The notes under the pieces were generated by a model, which saw only the letters and a program-made list of their open reading frames with translations, was not told the origin of the DNA and ran no database searches. From assembly GCA_023548195.1 (NCBI GenBank), contig JAJHZJ010000496.1, positions 7,831,144 to 7,895,143 on the forward strand: a stretch of DNA of 64,000 nucleotides. Direction: 5' to 3'. The stretch comes from Bettongia penicillata ogilbyi (Eukaryota > Chordata > Mammalia > Diprotodontia > Potoroidae). The translations under genes were made by a program, and so were the position numbers. The first letter of the stretch is position 1, and each line of letters starts with the position of its first letter. This document shows positions 42,769-53,569 of this stretch, piece by piece.

Positions 42769-43284
42769 TCACCTATGCTGTATTTGTTGTCATTGTTCAT
42801 TTGCAATGAATTAACTGTACTGAGTGGGTAGCTTTCATGATCCCCATGTTTCAGTTCTTTGAGTCTCAAGTCAAAAGGCTGGTGTGGTATCAAGCAGAAG
42901 CACAATTGTAAGAAGTCATGAAAGCATGGCCCTTGTGAAGAGATGAGAAGATGAACCTCCTTCCTTTCTTTGCCAAGATGGAGGACTATGGGTGGGGAAC
43001 ACTGTATATAGTCAGACTTAGTTCAGATACTTAATAGTTTTTCTGAACCAATATTTTCCTTTCTTTTTTGAATCTGTGTCATGTCTCTCATGTGGCATGA
43101 CTCTCTGGGAAAGATATGAAGGAGGGATACATCTGGAAATTAAAGTTACATAAAAACAAAAGATACCAATTTTTTTAATTCAACAGTAAACCAGTCAAAT
43201 AATGAAATATTATATTTGGAATATGGAAAGCTCAGTACATTTTAGCTACCCAGTCACATAATGATCTTTCCAGGTATTTTAAGT
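42769..43284. other. unique DNA
   Basis: Nothing is recognised. Confidence 0.35.
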
Positions 43285-43620
43285 GGATAAAGAATTTATT
43301 AAATGTTTGCTTTGTGCCAGAAACTGTGTTAAATTATATGAATATAATATAAGCAAATGCAATTGATCCTTAAGGAGCTTCCATTCCAATTTGATATCAC
43401 ACATAAAAGGGAACTGAAAATAGTGGTGAAAGGGGGTGGGAGAGGAAAATGCTCCCAGAAAGGAGACAGAAAAGTCCAGAGAGAGGAGTGCAGCCAGGAG
43501 TGAAGGTCAGGGACTCACCCATCAAAGTAGAGGCCATAAGGCAAAGGCATCTTGGGGTTAGAAGAAAGTTGATAGAGAGGTAGAAAAAGTCCATAGAGTC
43601 AGAGATGGAGCTGGAAGTGA
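43285..43620 (-). mobile_element. L2-like LINE 3' end
   Basis: 'aagaatttattaaatgtt', 'tgctttgtgccagaaact' and 'ccttaaggagcttccatt' are the L2 terminus on the complement. The purine-rich part that follows ('gtggtgaaagggggtggg', 'tcccagaaaggagacaga') is its UTR. Confidence 0.65.
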
Positions 43621-44159
43621 AATGTTTTCCATCCCTTCCCTCCTTTGCACTGGGTTTTCAGAAATCCTGACACATATTTCCTTAGCTTCTAAAAATAGAG
43701 TTGTAGAGGCTTAATATATGTTTGTTGAATTGAATTGAATAATTACAAAAATCTATTCAGTATATCCAGGAATAAATGTTAATATCTCACCCTCCAGGGC
43801 TCAGACATTAAGAGATACTGTTCTGAGAAAATATGTCAATTAGGTATTTCTTTACCATTCCCATTTGTTCAAAGTTGCAATGAGAACATTGCCAATTATC
43901 ATGTTGTTATGATAGACCATAATGAAAACCTGTTATGTTAATTATGAGACAGGTGTTCATCATCTGGGGGACTCCTGAGATGATGGATGGCAGAGTCATT
44001 AGAAACATTAACCAAAAGTTCCAAATAATTCCATCTAAGACTTCATGAGGGCTTAGGAGTATGAATATTCTGACCTTTTTTGCATACAGAATAATGGACT
44101 GTACTTTGGATTTAAGAATAGGGGGTTGAAATTTCTTACCTACCAATTCAAAATAGTGA
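43621..44159. other. unique DNA
   Basis: Nothing is recognised. The minus-strand frame 43,907-44,146 has no motif. Confidence 0.35.
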
Positions 44160-44245
44160 GTTTTTATTGAGTATCTTCTGTGTTGTTCATACTTAGCACT
44201 GTCAGGGGAGACAAAGAAATCTAGGATCTCAAAAAATTTACAGCT
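44160..44245 (-). mobile_element. L2 3'-end fragment
   Basis: 'ttttattgagtatcttct' and 'gtcaggggagacaaagaa' are a weak complement match. Confidence 0.45.
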
Positions 44246-44261
44246 CTATCTGTATTTTTTG

Positions 44262-44560
44262 TTTACTTCTTTTATTGAAGCCTCCTGTTTTGATATCACA
44301 GTTTTTTTCTAACTATAACCCAGAAGGATAAAAAGAAATACGATTAAGCAAAACTTAAGACATAATAACTGTGTCTGACCACATATATTCCATACTCCTA
44401 AGTCCATTTTTTTCCATTGAAAGGAGAAAGTTTTTTTTTTTTCTTTTCCTCCCATGGCTTCTCCTTGGCCAAAATGGGTCATTAAGATTATACAGCATAT
44501 AGCTTCACTCTATCATTCTTTACGTGTGCATAATAGGCGATTTATATTAACTGAAGTAAC
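44262..44560. mobile_element. unnamed LINE 3'-UTR-like relic
   Basis: 'agcaaaacttaagacata', 'gtgtctgaccacatatat' and 'tccatactcctaagtcca' resemble the relic at 13.75 kb. Confidence 0.4.
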
Positions 44561-44649
44561 ATTTATTGTTCTTGGGTGGGTAAAGCCAATAAATTTTTTA
44601 AATTACACCTTTACCTACTAATCTGTTTATTCAGTGTCACTAAGAAATT

Positions 44650-44800
44650 ATTTTACTGAGTTAGAAAAATAATAACAAAGTTCATTTGGAAGAATAGAAG
44701 GTCAGGAAAATAAAAGATACCAGAGAAAAAGATGTAAGGGAAATAGATTCAGTAGTATCAGACCTTCAACTATATTTTAAGGCAAAAATATTGTTGAAGT
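44650..44800 (+). pseudogene. L1 ORF2 fragment
   Basis: 'aaaataataacaaagttc' then 'atttggaagaatag' encodes TKFIWKNRRS, close to the FIWxN motif in the C-terminal third of L1 ORF2, and 'cagaccttcaactatatt' matches the following PDFKLYY-type text. It is short, broken, and opposite in direction to the HAL1-like element beside it. Confidence 0.6.
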
Positions 44801-44827
44801 ATAAAAAGGATAATTTCACTTATTTCA

Positions 44828-46425
44828 AATTAATTTTTTTCTTTTTTATGTTTACATATTTATTTTTCAACATTTATTTCCACAAAATTTTGAATTCCAA
44901 ATTTTCTCCCCATCTTTCCCCTTCGTCCACCCCAAAACACCATGCATTCTGATTACATCTTCCCCCAATCTGCTCTCTTTTCTATCATACCCCTCCCTTC
45001 CCTTATCTCCATCTTCTCTCTTTTCTTGTAGGGCAAGATAGATTTCCTCATTACCTGTATTTCTTATTTCCCAGTTGCATGCAAAATTAATTCTCAACAT
45101 TCATTCCTAATACCTTGAATTCTAATTCCTCTCCCTTCCTCCCTGCCCACTGATCCCCACTAAGAAGGCAGGCAATTCAATATAGGCTGTATATGTTTAG
45201 TTTTGCAAAAGACTTCCATAATAATCATGTTGTATAAGACTAACTGTATTTCCCTCCATCCTACTCTGCCCCCCATTTATTCTGTTCTCTTTTGACCTTG
45301 TCCCTCCCCCAGAAGTGTTTATTTCTGATTACTCTCTCCTCCCATTTGCCCTCCCTTCTATCAACTCCCTGACCCCACTTGTACCCTTCTCCCCTACCCT
45401 TCTGTAGTGCAAGATATACTTTCATAACAAACTGAGAGAGCATGTCATTTCCTCAAGCCAAATGTAAAGAGAGTAAGCTTCACTTTTCCCATCTCACCTC
45501 CCCACTTTTCTACTCAATTGAAAAAGCTTATTCTTACCTCTTTTATGAGATAAAATTTGCCTTATTCCATTCCATTTCTCCCTTTCTCCTCCCAATATAT
45601 TCCTCTCTCACCCCTTAATTTTATTTTTAGATATCATCCCTTCCTATTCAACTCACCCTGTGCTCTCTGTCAATACATATGTGTGTGTGTATAATCCCTC
45701 CAACTACCCAAATATTGAGAAAAGTTTCAAGAGTTACAAATATTATCTTTCCATGTAGAAATGTAAACAGTTCAACTTTAGTAAGTCCTTTATTTCTCTT
45801 TCCTGTTTACCTTTTTATGCTTTTCTTGATTCTTATGTTTGAAAGTCAAATTTTCTATTTATCTCTGGTCTTTTCATCAAGAAAGCTTGAAAGTTCTCTA
45901 TTTCATTGAATAACCACTTTTTTCCTCTGAAGCATTATACTCAGTTTTGCTGGGTAGGCAATTCTTGGTTTTAATTCTAGTTCCTTTGACTTCTGGAATA
46001 TCATATTACAAACCCTTCAGTCCCACAATGTAGATCTTATGCTATCCTGATTGTATTTCCACAATACCTGAATTGTTTCTAGCTACTTACAATATTTTCT
46101 CCTTGATCAGGGAACTCTGAAATTTGGCTACAATATTCCTAGAAGTTTCTCTTTTCAGATCTCTTTCAGGAGGTGATCTGTGGATTCTTTCAATATTTAT
46201 TTTGCCCTCTGGTTCTAGAATATCAGGACAATTTTCCCCGCTAATTTCATGAAAGATGATGTCTAGGCTCTTTTTTGATCTTGGCTTTTAGGTAGTCCCA
46301 TAATTTTTAAATTGTCTCTCTTGGATCTATTTTCCAGGTCACTTGTTTTTCCAATGAGATATTTCACATTATTTTCCATTTTTCATTCTTTTTTTTGTGT
46401 TTTGTAATTTCTTGGTTTCTTCTAA
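44828..46425 (-). mobile_element. HAL1-like half-L1 element
   Basis: Left to right on the plus strand: the 3' end ('ttattttcaacatttat'-type text, 'ccacaaaattttgaattc'), about 1 kb of untranslated sequence with pyrimidine-rich blocks ('tctatcatacccctccct', 'tgtagggcaagataga'), then ORF1 in reverse to 46,425. No endonuclease or reverse transcriptase lies between ORF1 and the tail. That is the definition of HAL1 (half-L1), an ORF1-only lineage abundant in opossum. It must borrow L1 enzymes to move. Confidence 0.75.
45840..46425 (-). pseudogene. HAL1 ORF1 relic
   Basis: The minus strand encodes LELKPRIAYPAK at 45,943-45,980, matching the RIxYPAKLS motif of the L1 ORF1 C-terminal domain. Upstream text at 46,020-46,300 reads as the RNA-recognition part (plus-strand complement 'tggctacaatattcctag', 'aggaggtgatctgtggat'). 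Stops interrupt it and the N-terminal coiled coil is mostly missing. Confidence 0.75.
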
Positions 46426-46609
46426 AGTAATGACCATTCCTTTGCATAAGAGTCTAAAAGTAGTCTGAAAAATGCAAATATCTCAATTAGAAATGATCTC
46501 TAAACACCAAGATGGAATACCTTGCAGAGGGACAATAACTTTGGATCAGGAAGGCTTTTCAAACAGGAGGGGTTGGGCTCCCCATCTCATGTATTCTAGC
46601 TCTTCTCTG
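46426..46609. other. unassigned DNA
   Basis: Nothing is recognised. Confidence 0.35.
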
Positions 46610-46862
46610 TTGATTGGGGGTAGCTAGATGGCTCCATAGTGCATAGAGTGCCAGGCCTGAAGTCAGCAAGACTTCCTTAGTTCAAATTTGGCCGCACTAG
46701 TTGTGTGGCCCTGGGAAAGTCATTTAACTCTGTTTGCCTCAGTTTCCCCATCTACAAAATGAGTTGGAGAAGGGAATGGCAAACCACTCCAGCATCTCTG
46801 CCAATACAACCCCAAACGGTGTCATGAAGAGTTGAACAAGATGGAAACAACTGAACAACCAT
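46610..46862 (+). mobile_element. full-length CORE-SINE
   Basis: The head 'gggggtagctagatggct', the core 'ctagttgtgtggccctgg', 'gcctcagtttccccatct' and the tail 'gagttggagaagggaatg', 'caaaccactccagcatct', 'acggtgtcatgaagagtt' are all present. Confidence 0.9.
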
Positions 46863-46889
46863 GACAGGAAGAACCACAACTCTACTAAT

Positions 46890-47018
46890 TGTCTTTCTCC
46901 ATTAGAAAATTAACTCCTTAGGAGCAGGGACTATCTGGCTTGCTTTGACTTGTAACCCTAGCTCTTAGCATAGTTCCTGACACATGATGAGCATATAAAC
47001 TTGGTAACTGACTGAAAT
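46890..47018 (+). mobile_element. L2 3' end
   Basis: 'attaactccttaggagca', 'gggactatctggcttgct' and 'agcatagttcctgacaca' mark it. Confidence 0.75.
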
Positions 47019-47019
47019 A

Positions 47020-48289
47020 ACAGTGTAATGATGGTTAAAACTGGCAAAGTAAACATTTGCCAATCAAAGATTGAATCCATGGAGTCCAGTAGAGCAATCT
47101 GTCCAGCAGAGATTCCGTGCCCTACCAAAAGCCCAATGCCACAATAGTCTTCTTGACAGTTGTGATCCAAGTGACCTGGCTATCTCAGTGTGATAGGAGC
47201 CTCGTAGAGAATTTATCCATCATGCCCAGTAGCTGAGCAACCTGTCTTGTCCAGTCCAGAAGAAGCTTAACTTAGGTAGGAGCTAGGGAAATTTGCAGAG
47301 CCCCCTGCTTGACCCAACCTAGCAGAGGATGGACTATTAGTCTGAGACACTGCATCCTATGAAGAACAATGCCAATAGAGCCATCCATCCAATTAAATGC
47401 ATGTCCTGAAAGTCCAAGCAACTGTAATTGGTGTAGTGTACCTGGTCCATCATCAACCCCATGACCTGACCCTCTGGAGAGAGCAAAGACGTTAAGACCT
47501 TGTAATTCTGGGGTCATGAGTTGCCTTCACCCCACACCCTCACTACATGCGTACCTTATTACTATTGTGCTTTCAGTTAACGTCACTTATGTCTCTTAAA
47601 CCTCTCCTCAACCAACCATAGATTCCGTATTTGGGGAAGATAAGACCTCTGATTTTGGAGGAAAGCTTTTGTAATGATGATCCTTGCTATGGCATTTAAA
47701 TATCTTTGCTAAAGAACTGATTCGACTGCTTGATTTTTAAGAGGAAGGACACCACTGAGGGACTATGAGTTAGTATTAGGAAGATAACCATATAATGATT
47801 ATTTCTAGGACCCTGAAACTAATATCAGTCACTCATCATAGAACCAAACCTGCTACTATCAAGGCAAAATGTGAGAGGGATCCAAGGAGTGTTACATAAG
47901 ATAGATTGCCACATACATTATTTAGACAAGGCTCTCCATGAAATTTCAAGAAAGCAATCAATTTAGTTTGGGAAAGGAGAGTTGAACAAGATGTGTGGAC
48001 TCTGGATAGATAACAAGGAGAGAAAAATAGAGAACTGGAATAAAAGGAAAAGAGAGAGGACAGGGTAGGTCAGGGAAGGGAAAAATATTAAAAAAGAGTA
48101 GAAAGTTATAAGCACAGAGATCAGAAAGTACAAAGCATGTTTAGGTAGCTAATACTTAGGAAACCTCTTGGGCAACTGTAGAACTGTATGTCAGAGAAAA
48201 TGCTATGATTGGGTCACCTTGCAGAGTGGTTTGACTGCCAAGATAAGAAATTTGGTCATTATTCTTTAGGCAATGGGGAACCCTTTAAT
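47020..48289. other. unassigned block with decayed minus-strand frames
   Basis: About 1.25 kb matches no repeat that I know. The part at 46,958-47,520 is rather GC-rich. Its minus strand keeps two frames (47,272-47,517, 81 aa; 46,958-47,170, 70 aa) with only a few stops between them, hydrophobic towards the lower coordinate (FTLPVLTIITLLF). It could be a decayed retroelement or pseudogene, or chance. No family is assigned. Confidence 0.3.
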
Positions 48290-48432
48290 GATTTAGACAC
48301 AATAGATTTAGAGCTAAAAGGAATTTTGCAGATTTTACAGATGAGAAAACTGACCCAAGGTTATCAAAATAGAAAGAAACTGATGCAGGACTCCAGTATG
48401 AGCTTTTTCAGCACTCCAAACCCAGGGATATT
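48290..48432 (-). mobile_element. MIR3-type SINE
   Basis: 'tagatttagagctaaaag' and 'ttacagatgagaaaactg' mark it. Confidence 0.7.
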
Positions 48433-48474
48433 TCTAGTATACCACATGGTCAAAATAATGTTTATGGAATACTA

Positions 48475-48650
48475 ATTCTGAAGGATACAATGGAATAAGG
48501 ATTGGACATAGAATTAGGAAACCTATGTTGGAATTCTGACAATATTCCACTTAGTAGTCACATGACTTTGGTAAGTTTACTCCTCTCTGGATGAGATCAG
48601 AATGGATGAGATGATTTTTTAAGGTTCTCTTCATGTCCAAATCCTATGCC
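48475..48650 (+). mobile_element. MIR-family SINE
   Basis: 'gacatagaattaggaaac', 'agtcacatgactttggta' and 'ttaaggttctcttcatgt' mark it. Confidence 0.6.
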
Positions 48651-49177
48651 TTTAGCAGCCCGTTGGACAGATCATCTGTGGAAAACTTACACGAAAATAG
48701 ACATAGAATGAGAAGTAGTGTAATGGACAATAGATAATATTCATATTGACTGATGAGATGACAAATCAATCTTATCGTCTTTATAGTTCATGGTTCTAGT
48801 TCTTCCACCTGCTCTTTGGGGACTTCAGAGCAGCTTAGACTCAAAAGCCCTTGGAGTCATTTTTCTCCTGCTCATTCAGTATGGCTCCCACTGTGAGCTG
48901 ACATCTTTTTCTTTTGAACGTTTTGCTTTTGAATTTCTCAGGAGAAAGGGGCCGCTTATTCTTCTACTTTCTGCTCTCCTCAGATCAAAGGGGGAAAAAA
49001 AGAAGAAAACCCTGTCAGAGAAAAACTGCCCAGAATTTTATAAAATATTATAATGCTTTTTCTAAGTAATCCCTGGATTTCAACTCAGGGCCTCCCATTC
49101 CAAATCCTTTCTACTTGTCTTCTCCTTTATAACTAGAAAGTGGTATACAGTACTAATTTTAGGAGGTAAGAGGTCAT
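48651..49177. other. unique DNA
   Basis: Nothing is recognised. The frame at 48,790-49,053 has no domain. Confidence 0.35.
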
Positions 49178-49470
49178 TAGTCAGTCCAGTGAACAGAGCA
49201 GTGGAATTGGGGTCAGGAAGACCTGAATTTGAATCCTGTCTCACGCATTAATTAATTATGTGACCCTAAGTCACTTAATTTCTATCTGCTTTAACTTATT
49301 CATCTGTCAAATGAGGAAATAAAAGCACCTACTTCTCAGAGTTATTAAATAAATTATATAGTAGAGTATGACATGATAGAATGTAAAGGAAAGTAAATAA
49401 TGTAATATAACAATAGAATTAGTGCATTGCAGACTTTAAAGTACTAAATAAATTCTAGTTATTATTGCTA
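49178..49470 (+). mobile_element. THER1/MIR-type SINE
   Basis: 'ttggggtcaggaagacct', 'gaatttgaatcctgtctc', 'aattatgtgaccctaagt' and 'aataaattctagttatta' give head to tail. The middle is AT-expanded. Confidence 0.8.
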
Positions 49471-49534
49471 ATGAAATAACTAGCATTAAAATAATAATAA
49501 TGATTTACATCAAATACCAGTTAAACAGATTGGT

Positions 49535-49655
49535 GGAATGATAAAGCATTTATTAAGCATTTGTTATGTTACAGGCAATGTGCTAAGTCCTGCAAGCAAG
49601 TAAGATGGTGTCTGCCCTGTCAGAGTTTACATCCCAATGGGAGAAGCCAATGTGG
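49535..49655 (-). mobile_element. L2 3'-end fragment
   Basis: 'aaagcatttattaagcat', 'aggcaatgtgctaagtcc' and 'gagtttacatcccaatgg' mark it. Confidence 0.75.
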
Positions 49656-49689
49656 ACAGAATAACATGGAAAGGGGAAGGAGGATGAGG

Positions 49690-50080
49690 TATCTGGCTTG
49701 TGGAGCTGCCTGATCATTTTTTTCTTTCTTTGGGAACATTTCAAAGCCCATTGAACCACTATCCAGTTTATTTCTAAATAGAAGAATACAATGAATTTTC
49801 TACGTAGATAAATTGACAGTTTCTCTCAATTTCTGCTTGAGATGAAAGTAATTACTCAATACTGATCACTTTCCTTTAGGAAGAATTATCCTTTGGAAAA
49901 ATGCTGAATGTTCTTCATGGAACATTTATTTTGTTATTTTTGATGGTAGGGCATACCTGGTATTTTCTTTTTAATTAGTGTTTTGGTAGGAAAAAGGGAA
50001 AGAGGAAAAGACAGAAATTTATTGAACCATCTAAACTAGAATGTGAGACAAAATCAGTGAGTAGTCTTTGACGTTTGGCG
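49690..50080. other. unique AT-rich DNA
   Basis: There is no recognised repeat. Its texture resembles conserved non-coding DNA, but weakly. Confidence 0.35.
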
Positions 50081-50084
50081 GTTG

Positions 50085-50205
50085 TACGACCATGGATTCA
50101 GAAATGTGACGAATTATCAAGGTCACGCAGTAGGTCAATAACCCTGGATTTCAACCCAGGGTCTCCAACTCCAATTCCACTTCTATTTCCCCTATATCAT
50201 CTTAC
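50085..50205 (-). mobile_element. MIR-family fragment
   Basis: 'aattatcaaggtcacgca', 'ctggatttcaacccaggg' and 'tctccaactccaattcca' mark it. Confidence 0.65.
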
Positions 50206-50759
50206 CCCTCAAAATCAGCCTGATGCCCCTGGGCCCTAAGGAAATGCACTAAGGAAATAAAAGGGAGCTAAGGAGCTGCCAAAAACAAATGCAAGAGCTC
50301 CTTTTATGTTTGGATACAGTATTTATCTCTGCAAAGGCCAGCTTGGCATGCTGACTCCACGAAAGGGAGGAGGCATTCTAAATTCAAAGTATGTTGACAG
50401 AGGGAAGGCAAGAAGCCAGGTCTCCTGACTTTCTGCTCTAAATGAAGGATTTTTTAAAAATGGTTTTTATTATTTCAATAATAAAAATGTATGAGCTCAG
50501 TTTATAAATAGTTTAGTTCAGTAACTAAACTGGGGGGAATTTATGATCAAGTTAAAGGTCCTGCTGGAGCTGATGAGGCTCATTTATCTGTGTTCTCATT
50601 ACCCAACACAGTATCTGGCATGGTAGGTGCTTACCTGATCCATGTTTGATTAAATTATTGATAGATTGATTAGCATATTGACACTGTAATTGAAGGTGCT
50701 TAAAAATTGTAAAAGAGTAAGAAAGTATTTTAAGTAGGTTAAACATCTTCCCAGTGAAT
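50206..50759. other. unique DNA
   Basis: Nothing confident is seen. A faint forward L2 tail may lie at 50,590-50,640. Confidence 0.35.
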
Positions 50760-50883
50760 CATGTTCATACCCGCATGATAACCTTCAGTGCTGTCAGGTT
50801 AATACTCCTAAAGCAGAAACCTGATTACAGCACTCCCCTGATCAGGAAATTTCACTGATTCCCAAATGCCCCTAGGATAAAAT
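50760..50883 (+). mobile_element. L2 LINE, left half of an interrupted copy
   Basis: 'ctcctaaagcagaaacct', 'gattacagcactcccctg' and 'atgcccctaggataaaat' stop where a SINE begins and resume at 51,054. Confidence 0.75.
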
Positions 50884-51053
50884 AGGTTCACACATTTAGA
50901 TCCAGAAGAAACCATAGATGACATCTAGTTCCTATACTCTTATTTCACAGACAAGGAAATAGGCTCCTAGAGATATTAAGTGACTTGCTCAAGGTCACAC
51001 AGGTGGTAAGTGACAGTGTCAGGATTTGATGTCAGGCCCAGTACCACTACTTG
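50884..51053 (-). mobile_element. MIR3-type SINE inside an L2
   Basis: 'tttagatccagaagaaac', 'tatttcacagacaaggaa', 'aagtgacttgctcaaggt' and 'cacacaggtggtaagtga' give a complete complement SINE that splits the L2. Confidence 0.8.
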
Positions 51054-51350
51054 TCAAATACAAACTTCTCAGTCTGGAATTTAGAAGCCCCCATTCACTG
51101 TGTCACCTCTCTTGGCAGATTTACTTCTAATCACTCTTCTTCAGTCCTTCTGTGTTTCAGACAAAGTCACCTGCTATTCCCCAAACTAAATGTTCTATTT
51201 CTGGAGAGGCTGCTCCTGAGACCCACAAACCCTCCTCATTCTTCCTTTTTAGAATCCCTAGCTCAGGAGCCCTCTCCCATTTCCTCCAGGAGCTCTTGCT
51301 GTCTTCCTCTTCTAATTAACCAGTCTTTATTATTCATTTTCCATCAGTTA
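51054..51350 (+). mobile_element. L2 LINE, right half of an interrupted copy
   Basis: 'caaatacaaacttctcag' continues the L2 text cut at 50,883, then 'ttctatttctggagagg' and 'tagaatccctagctcagg' follow. Confidence 0.75.
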
Positions 51351-51399
51351 TTCTGAGGAGGAAAACATTTCACAAAGCGCTTTAAATAGGACACATCAG

Positions 51400-51580
51400 G
51401 TGATAGTTAGGGCCTGTTCAAAGAAACTCTACTTTAAAGATAAGGAAATTGAGCTTTAGGGAGGCTAACGTTAGCTCCAGGTACATAGAGCTAATTCATA
51501 ACTGAAGCAGAATTCGAACTCACATCCTCTTGACTCCAATGTCAGAACTCTATCCACTATGGCAAACTGGCACCTAGTAA
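51400..51580 (-). mobile_element. MIR/THER1-type SINE
   Basis: 'gataaggaaattgagctt', 'attcgaactcacatcctc' and 'agaactctatccactatg' mark it. Confidence 0.75.
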
Positions 51581-52055
51581 TGAATTGCCGAATTGAATTG
51601 AATGCATTGAATTGGATTACACTGGATTAGGTCTGAAACAATTACATGCCCTGGAAAAATAATGCTAAGGAAAGTTGATGCGTAAGCATATATTTTGGGG
51701 AAAACATTTTAAATGAGATCTATGACCTTTAAAAGAACAGTAAAGACATCAACATTTTTTAGAAAAAAAAATGTTCTTTTTGCCCTGTGTCATCATGGTA
51801 TAATAAACATTTTTTCCCCAATGAAATGATGACTGCATCTGCAGTGTTAGCAATCAAAATACAAATTGTCTGGGTTATTCAAATAAGCACTTCATTTTCT
51901 CCTCAAAAATGCAAGACAACAAGGATAATGAACAAGAAAGGAATTTCATTTCATAATTTTTGTTCATCAATAGATCTAGATTATTTTTATTTGAATGAAG
52001 CAGAGGAAAATTCTGCTAAGGAAACAAAAACAACACTTCTGAAAAGCTTTTTTTA
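51581..52055. other. unassigned AT-rich DNA
   Basis: A degenerate GAATT-type run lies at 51,585-51,640. The remainder is unassigned; an 89-residue plus-strand frame at 51,787-52,056 is AT-driven and motif-free. Confidence 0.35.
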
Positions 52056-52299
52056 ATTTTAAAAAATTATTATTAATTTTTAACATTCTTTTCTTTTTTA
52101 AATTTTAAGTTACAGATTATCTCCCTCTTTTCTGCCTTTTCATCACTCATAGAGAAAGCAAACAACATGACATCAATTATACATGTGGAATCATGTAAAA
52201 CATATTTCCATATTAGCCATGTCACAAAAAAGCAAAGAAGGAGAAAGAAAGCAAGAAAATTATACTTCAGTTTCCACTCAGAGTGCATCAGTTCTCTCC

Positions 52300-53035
52300 T
52301 TGGCAAGGGAGAATATTTTTTTCATAATGAGTCACTTGAAATTGTATCATTCCATCAGAGTAGCCAATTATTTCCCAATCGTCACAACAATGCTTTTTAC
52401 TATGCGCAATGATCTCCCAGTTCTCATTTCACTTTGCATCAGTTTATATAGGTCTTGCCATTTTTTCCTGAAACAATTCCTCTTGTCATTTCTTGCAGCA
52501 CAATCATATTCCATCACAACTATATGCCACAACTTATTCATCCATTCTTCAATTGATGAACATCCCAACAATTTCCAATTCTTTGCCACCACAAAAAGAG
52601 CTGCTATAAATATTTTTGCACATTATAGAACCTTTTCCTTTTGCTTTGCTCTTTTTGGGGTACAGACTTACTAGTGGTATTCTTGGATGAAAGAGTATGC
52701 ACAGTTTTATAGAGCTTTGGGTGTAGTTCTCTAGAATAATTGGATAAATTTACTACTCCAGCAATGGTTCATTAATATGCCTATTTTCCTCCATCTCCTC
52801 CAGCATCGGTCATGTCTGATAAGTGTTAAGTGGTACCTTAGGATTGTTGCCTTTCTCTAATCAATAGTGATCTAAAATATTTTTATATGTCTACAGATAG
52901 CTTTGATTTCTTTTTCTGAAAACTTTCTGTTTATATCCATTGACCATTTATCAATTGGGTAATGGATTTCATTTTTTTAAATAAATTTGACCCCGTTCCC
53001 TACACATTTGAGAAAAGAGTTGTTTATCAGTGAAA
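52300..53035 (-). pseudogene. L1 ORF2 C-terminal relic
   Basis: The minus frame at 52,368-52,592 reads IEEWMNKLWHIVVMEYD and continues for about 70 residues. This matches the EWxxKxWHIxxMEYY segment near the end of L1 ORF2. Upstream, 'KKMKSITQLI' at about 52,960-52,990 matches the preceding NPIKKW-type region. Stops lie between the blocks. Confidence 0.75.
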
Positions 53036-53039
53036 TCTG

Positions 53040-53360
53040 CTATAATTTTTTTTAAAAAATATTACTTTGCTGATCATGGTACCCTTTGCCAGAATAAAGT
53101 TTCCCTGAGTATCTCTTTCAATTAGGTCTATTTTTGCTTTTGCTTTGTCTTATTGCCTCCTGCCCTTTTCACTTCAGCTAATGCATAATTAGATTCCACT
53201 CTGGCCCTTCATTGCAACTCTGTAAGTGTCTTTCTGTCTCAAATGTGTCTCTTGTACAAAACGTGTTTTTGGAGTCTGGTTCCCAATTCATTCTGATATC
53301 TGCTTCTGTTGTATGGGTTAGCTCATCCCATTCACATTCACATTTATGATCACTAACAGT
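53040..53360 (-). pseudogene. L1 ORF2 N-terminal endonuclease relic
   Basis: The minus strand gives NVNVNGM (family LNVNGLN), then FVQETHLRQKDTY (family CIQETHL, with the catalytic Glu retained) and QGNFILAKG. Stops and shifts occur. It is joined at about 53,040 to the C-terminal part. Confidence 0.75.
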
Positions 53361-53569
53361 ACATTTCCCTCCATCCCATTCCCCCTCTTTATCCCTCTTT
53401 CTCTTTTATCCAGTCATTCCTCAAACGTCTATTTGGTTTCTGACCACTGTCTCCCTTAATCTGTTCATAGTTTCTTAAACCATTTTCTTTCTCATTTTTC
53501 TTTGTATATTGAAATAGATTTGTTTGTTAGCTTGTGAGTTAATTATTACTGTTAACAATAAAAATAATA

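Larger units (their letters stand above)
52056..53560 (-). mobile_element. L1 LINE, internally deleted
   Basis: The minus strand runs from about 53,560 (inter-ORF region) through the ORF2 start (about 53,350) and N-terminal endonuclease to about 53,040. It then jumps to the C-terminal end of ORF2 (53,035-52,300) and the 3' end near 52,060. More than 2 kb, including the whole reverse-transcriptase core, is absent. The 163-codon plus-strand frame at 52,183-52,674 is an antisense shadow. Confidence 0.8.

Noticed and set aside
52183..52674. The longest open frame of the window (163 codons, plus strand)
   Set aside because: It lies antisense to a recognisable L1 ORF2 C-terminal relic on the minus strand.
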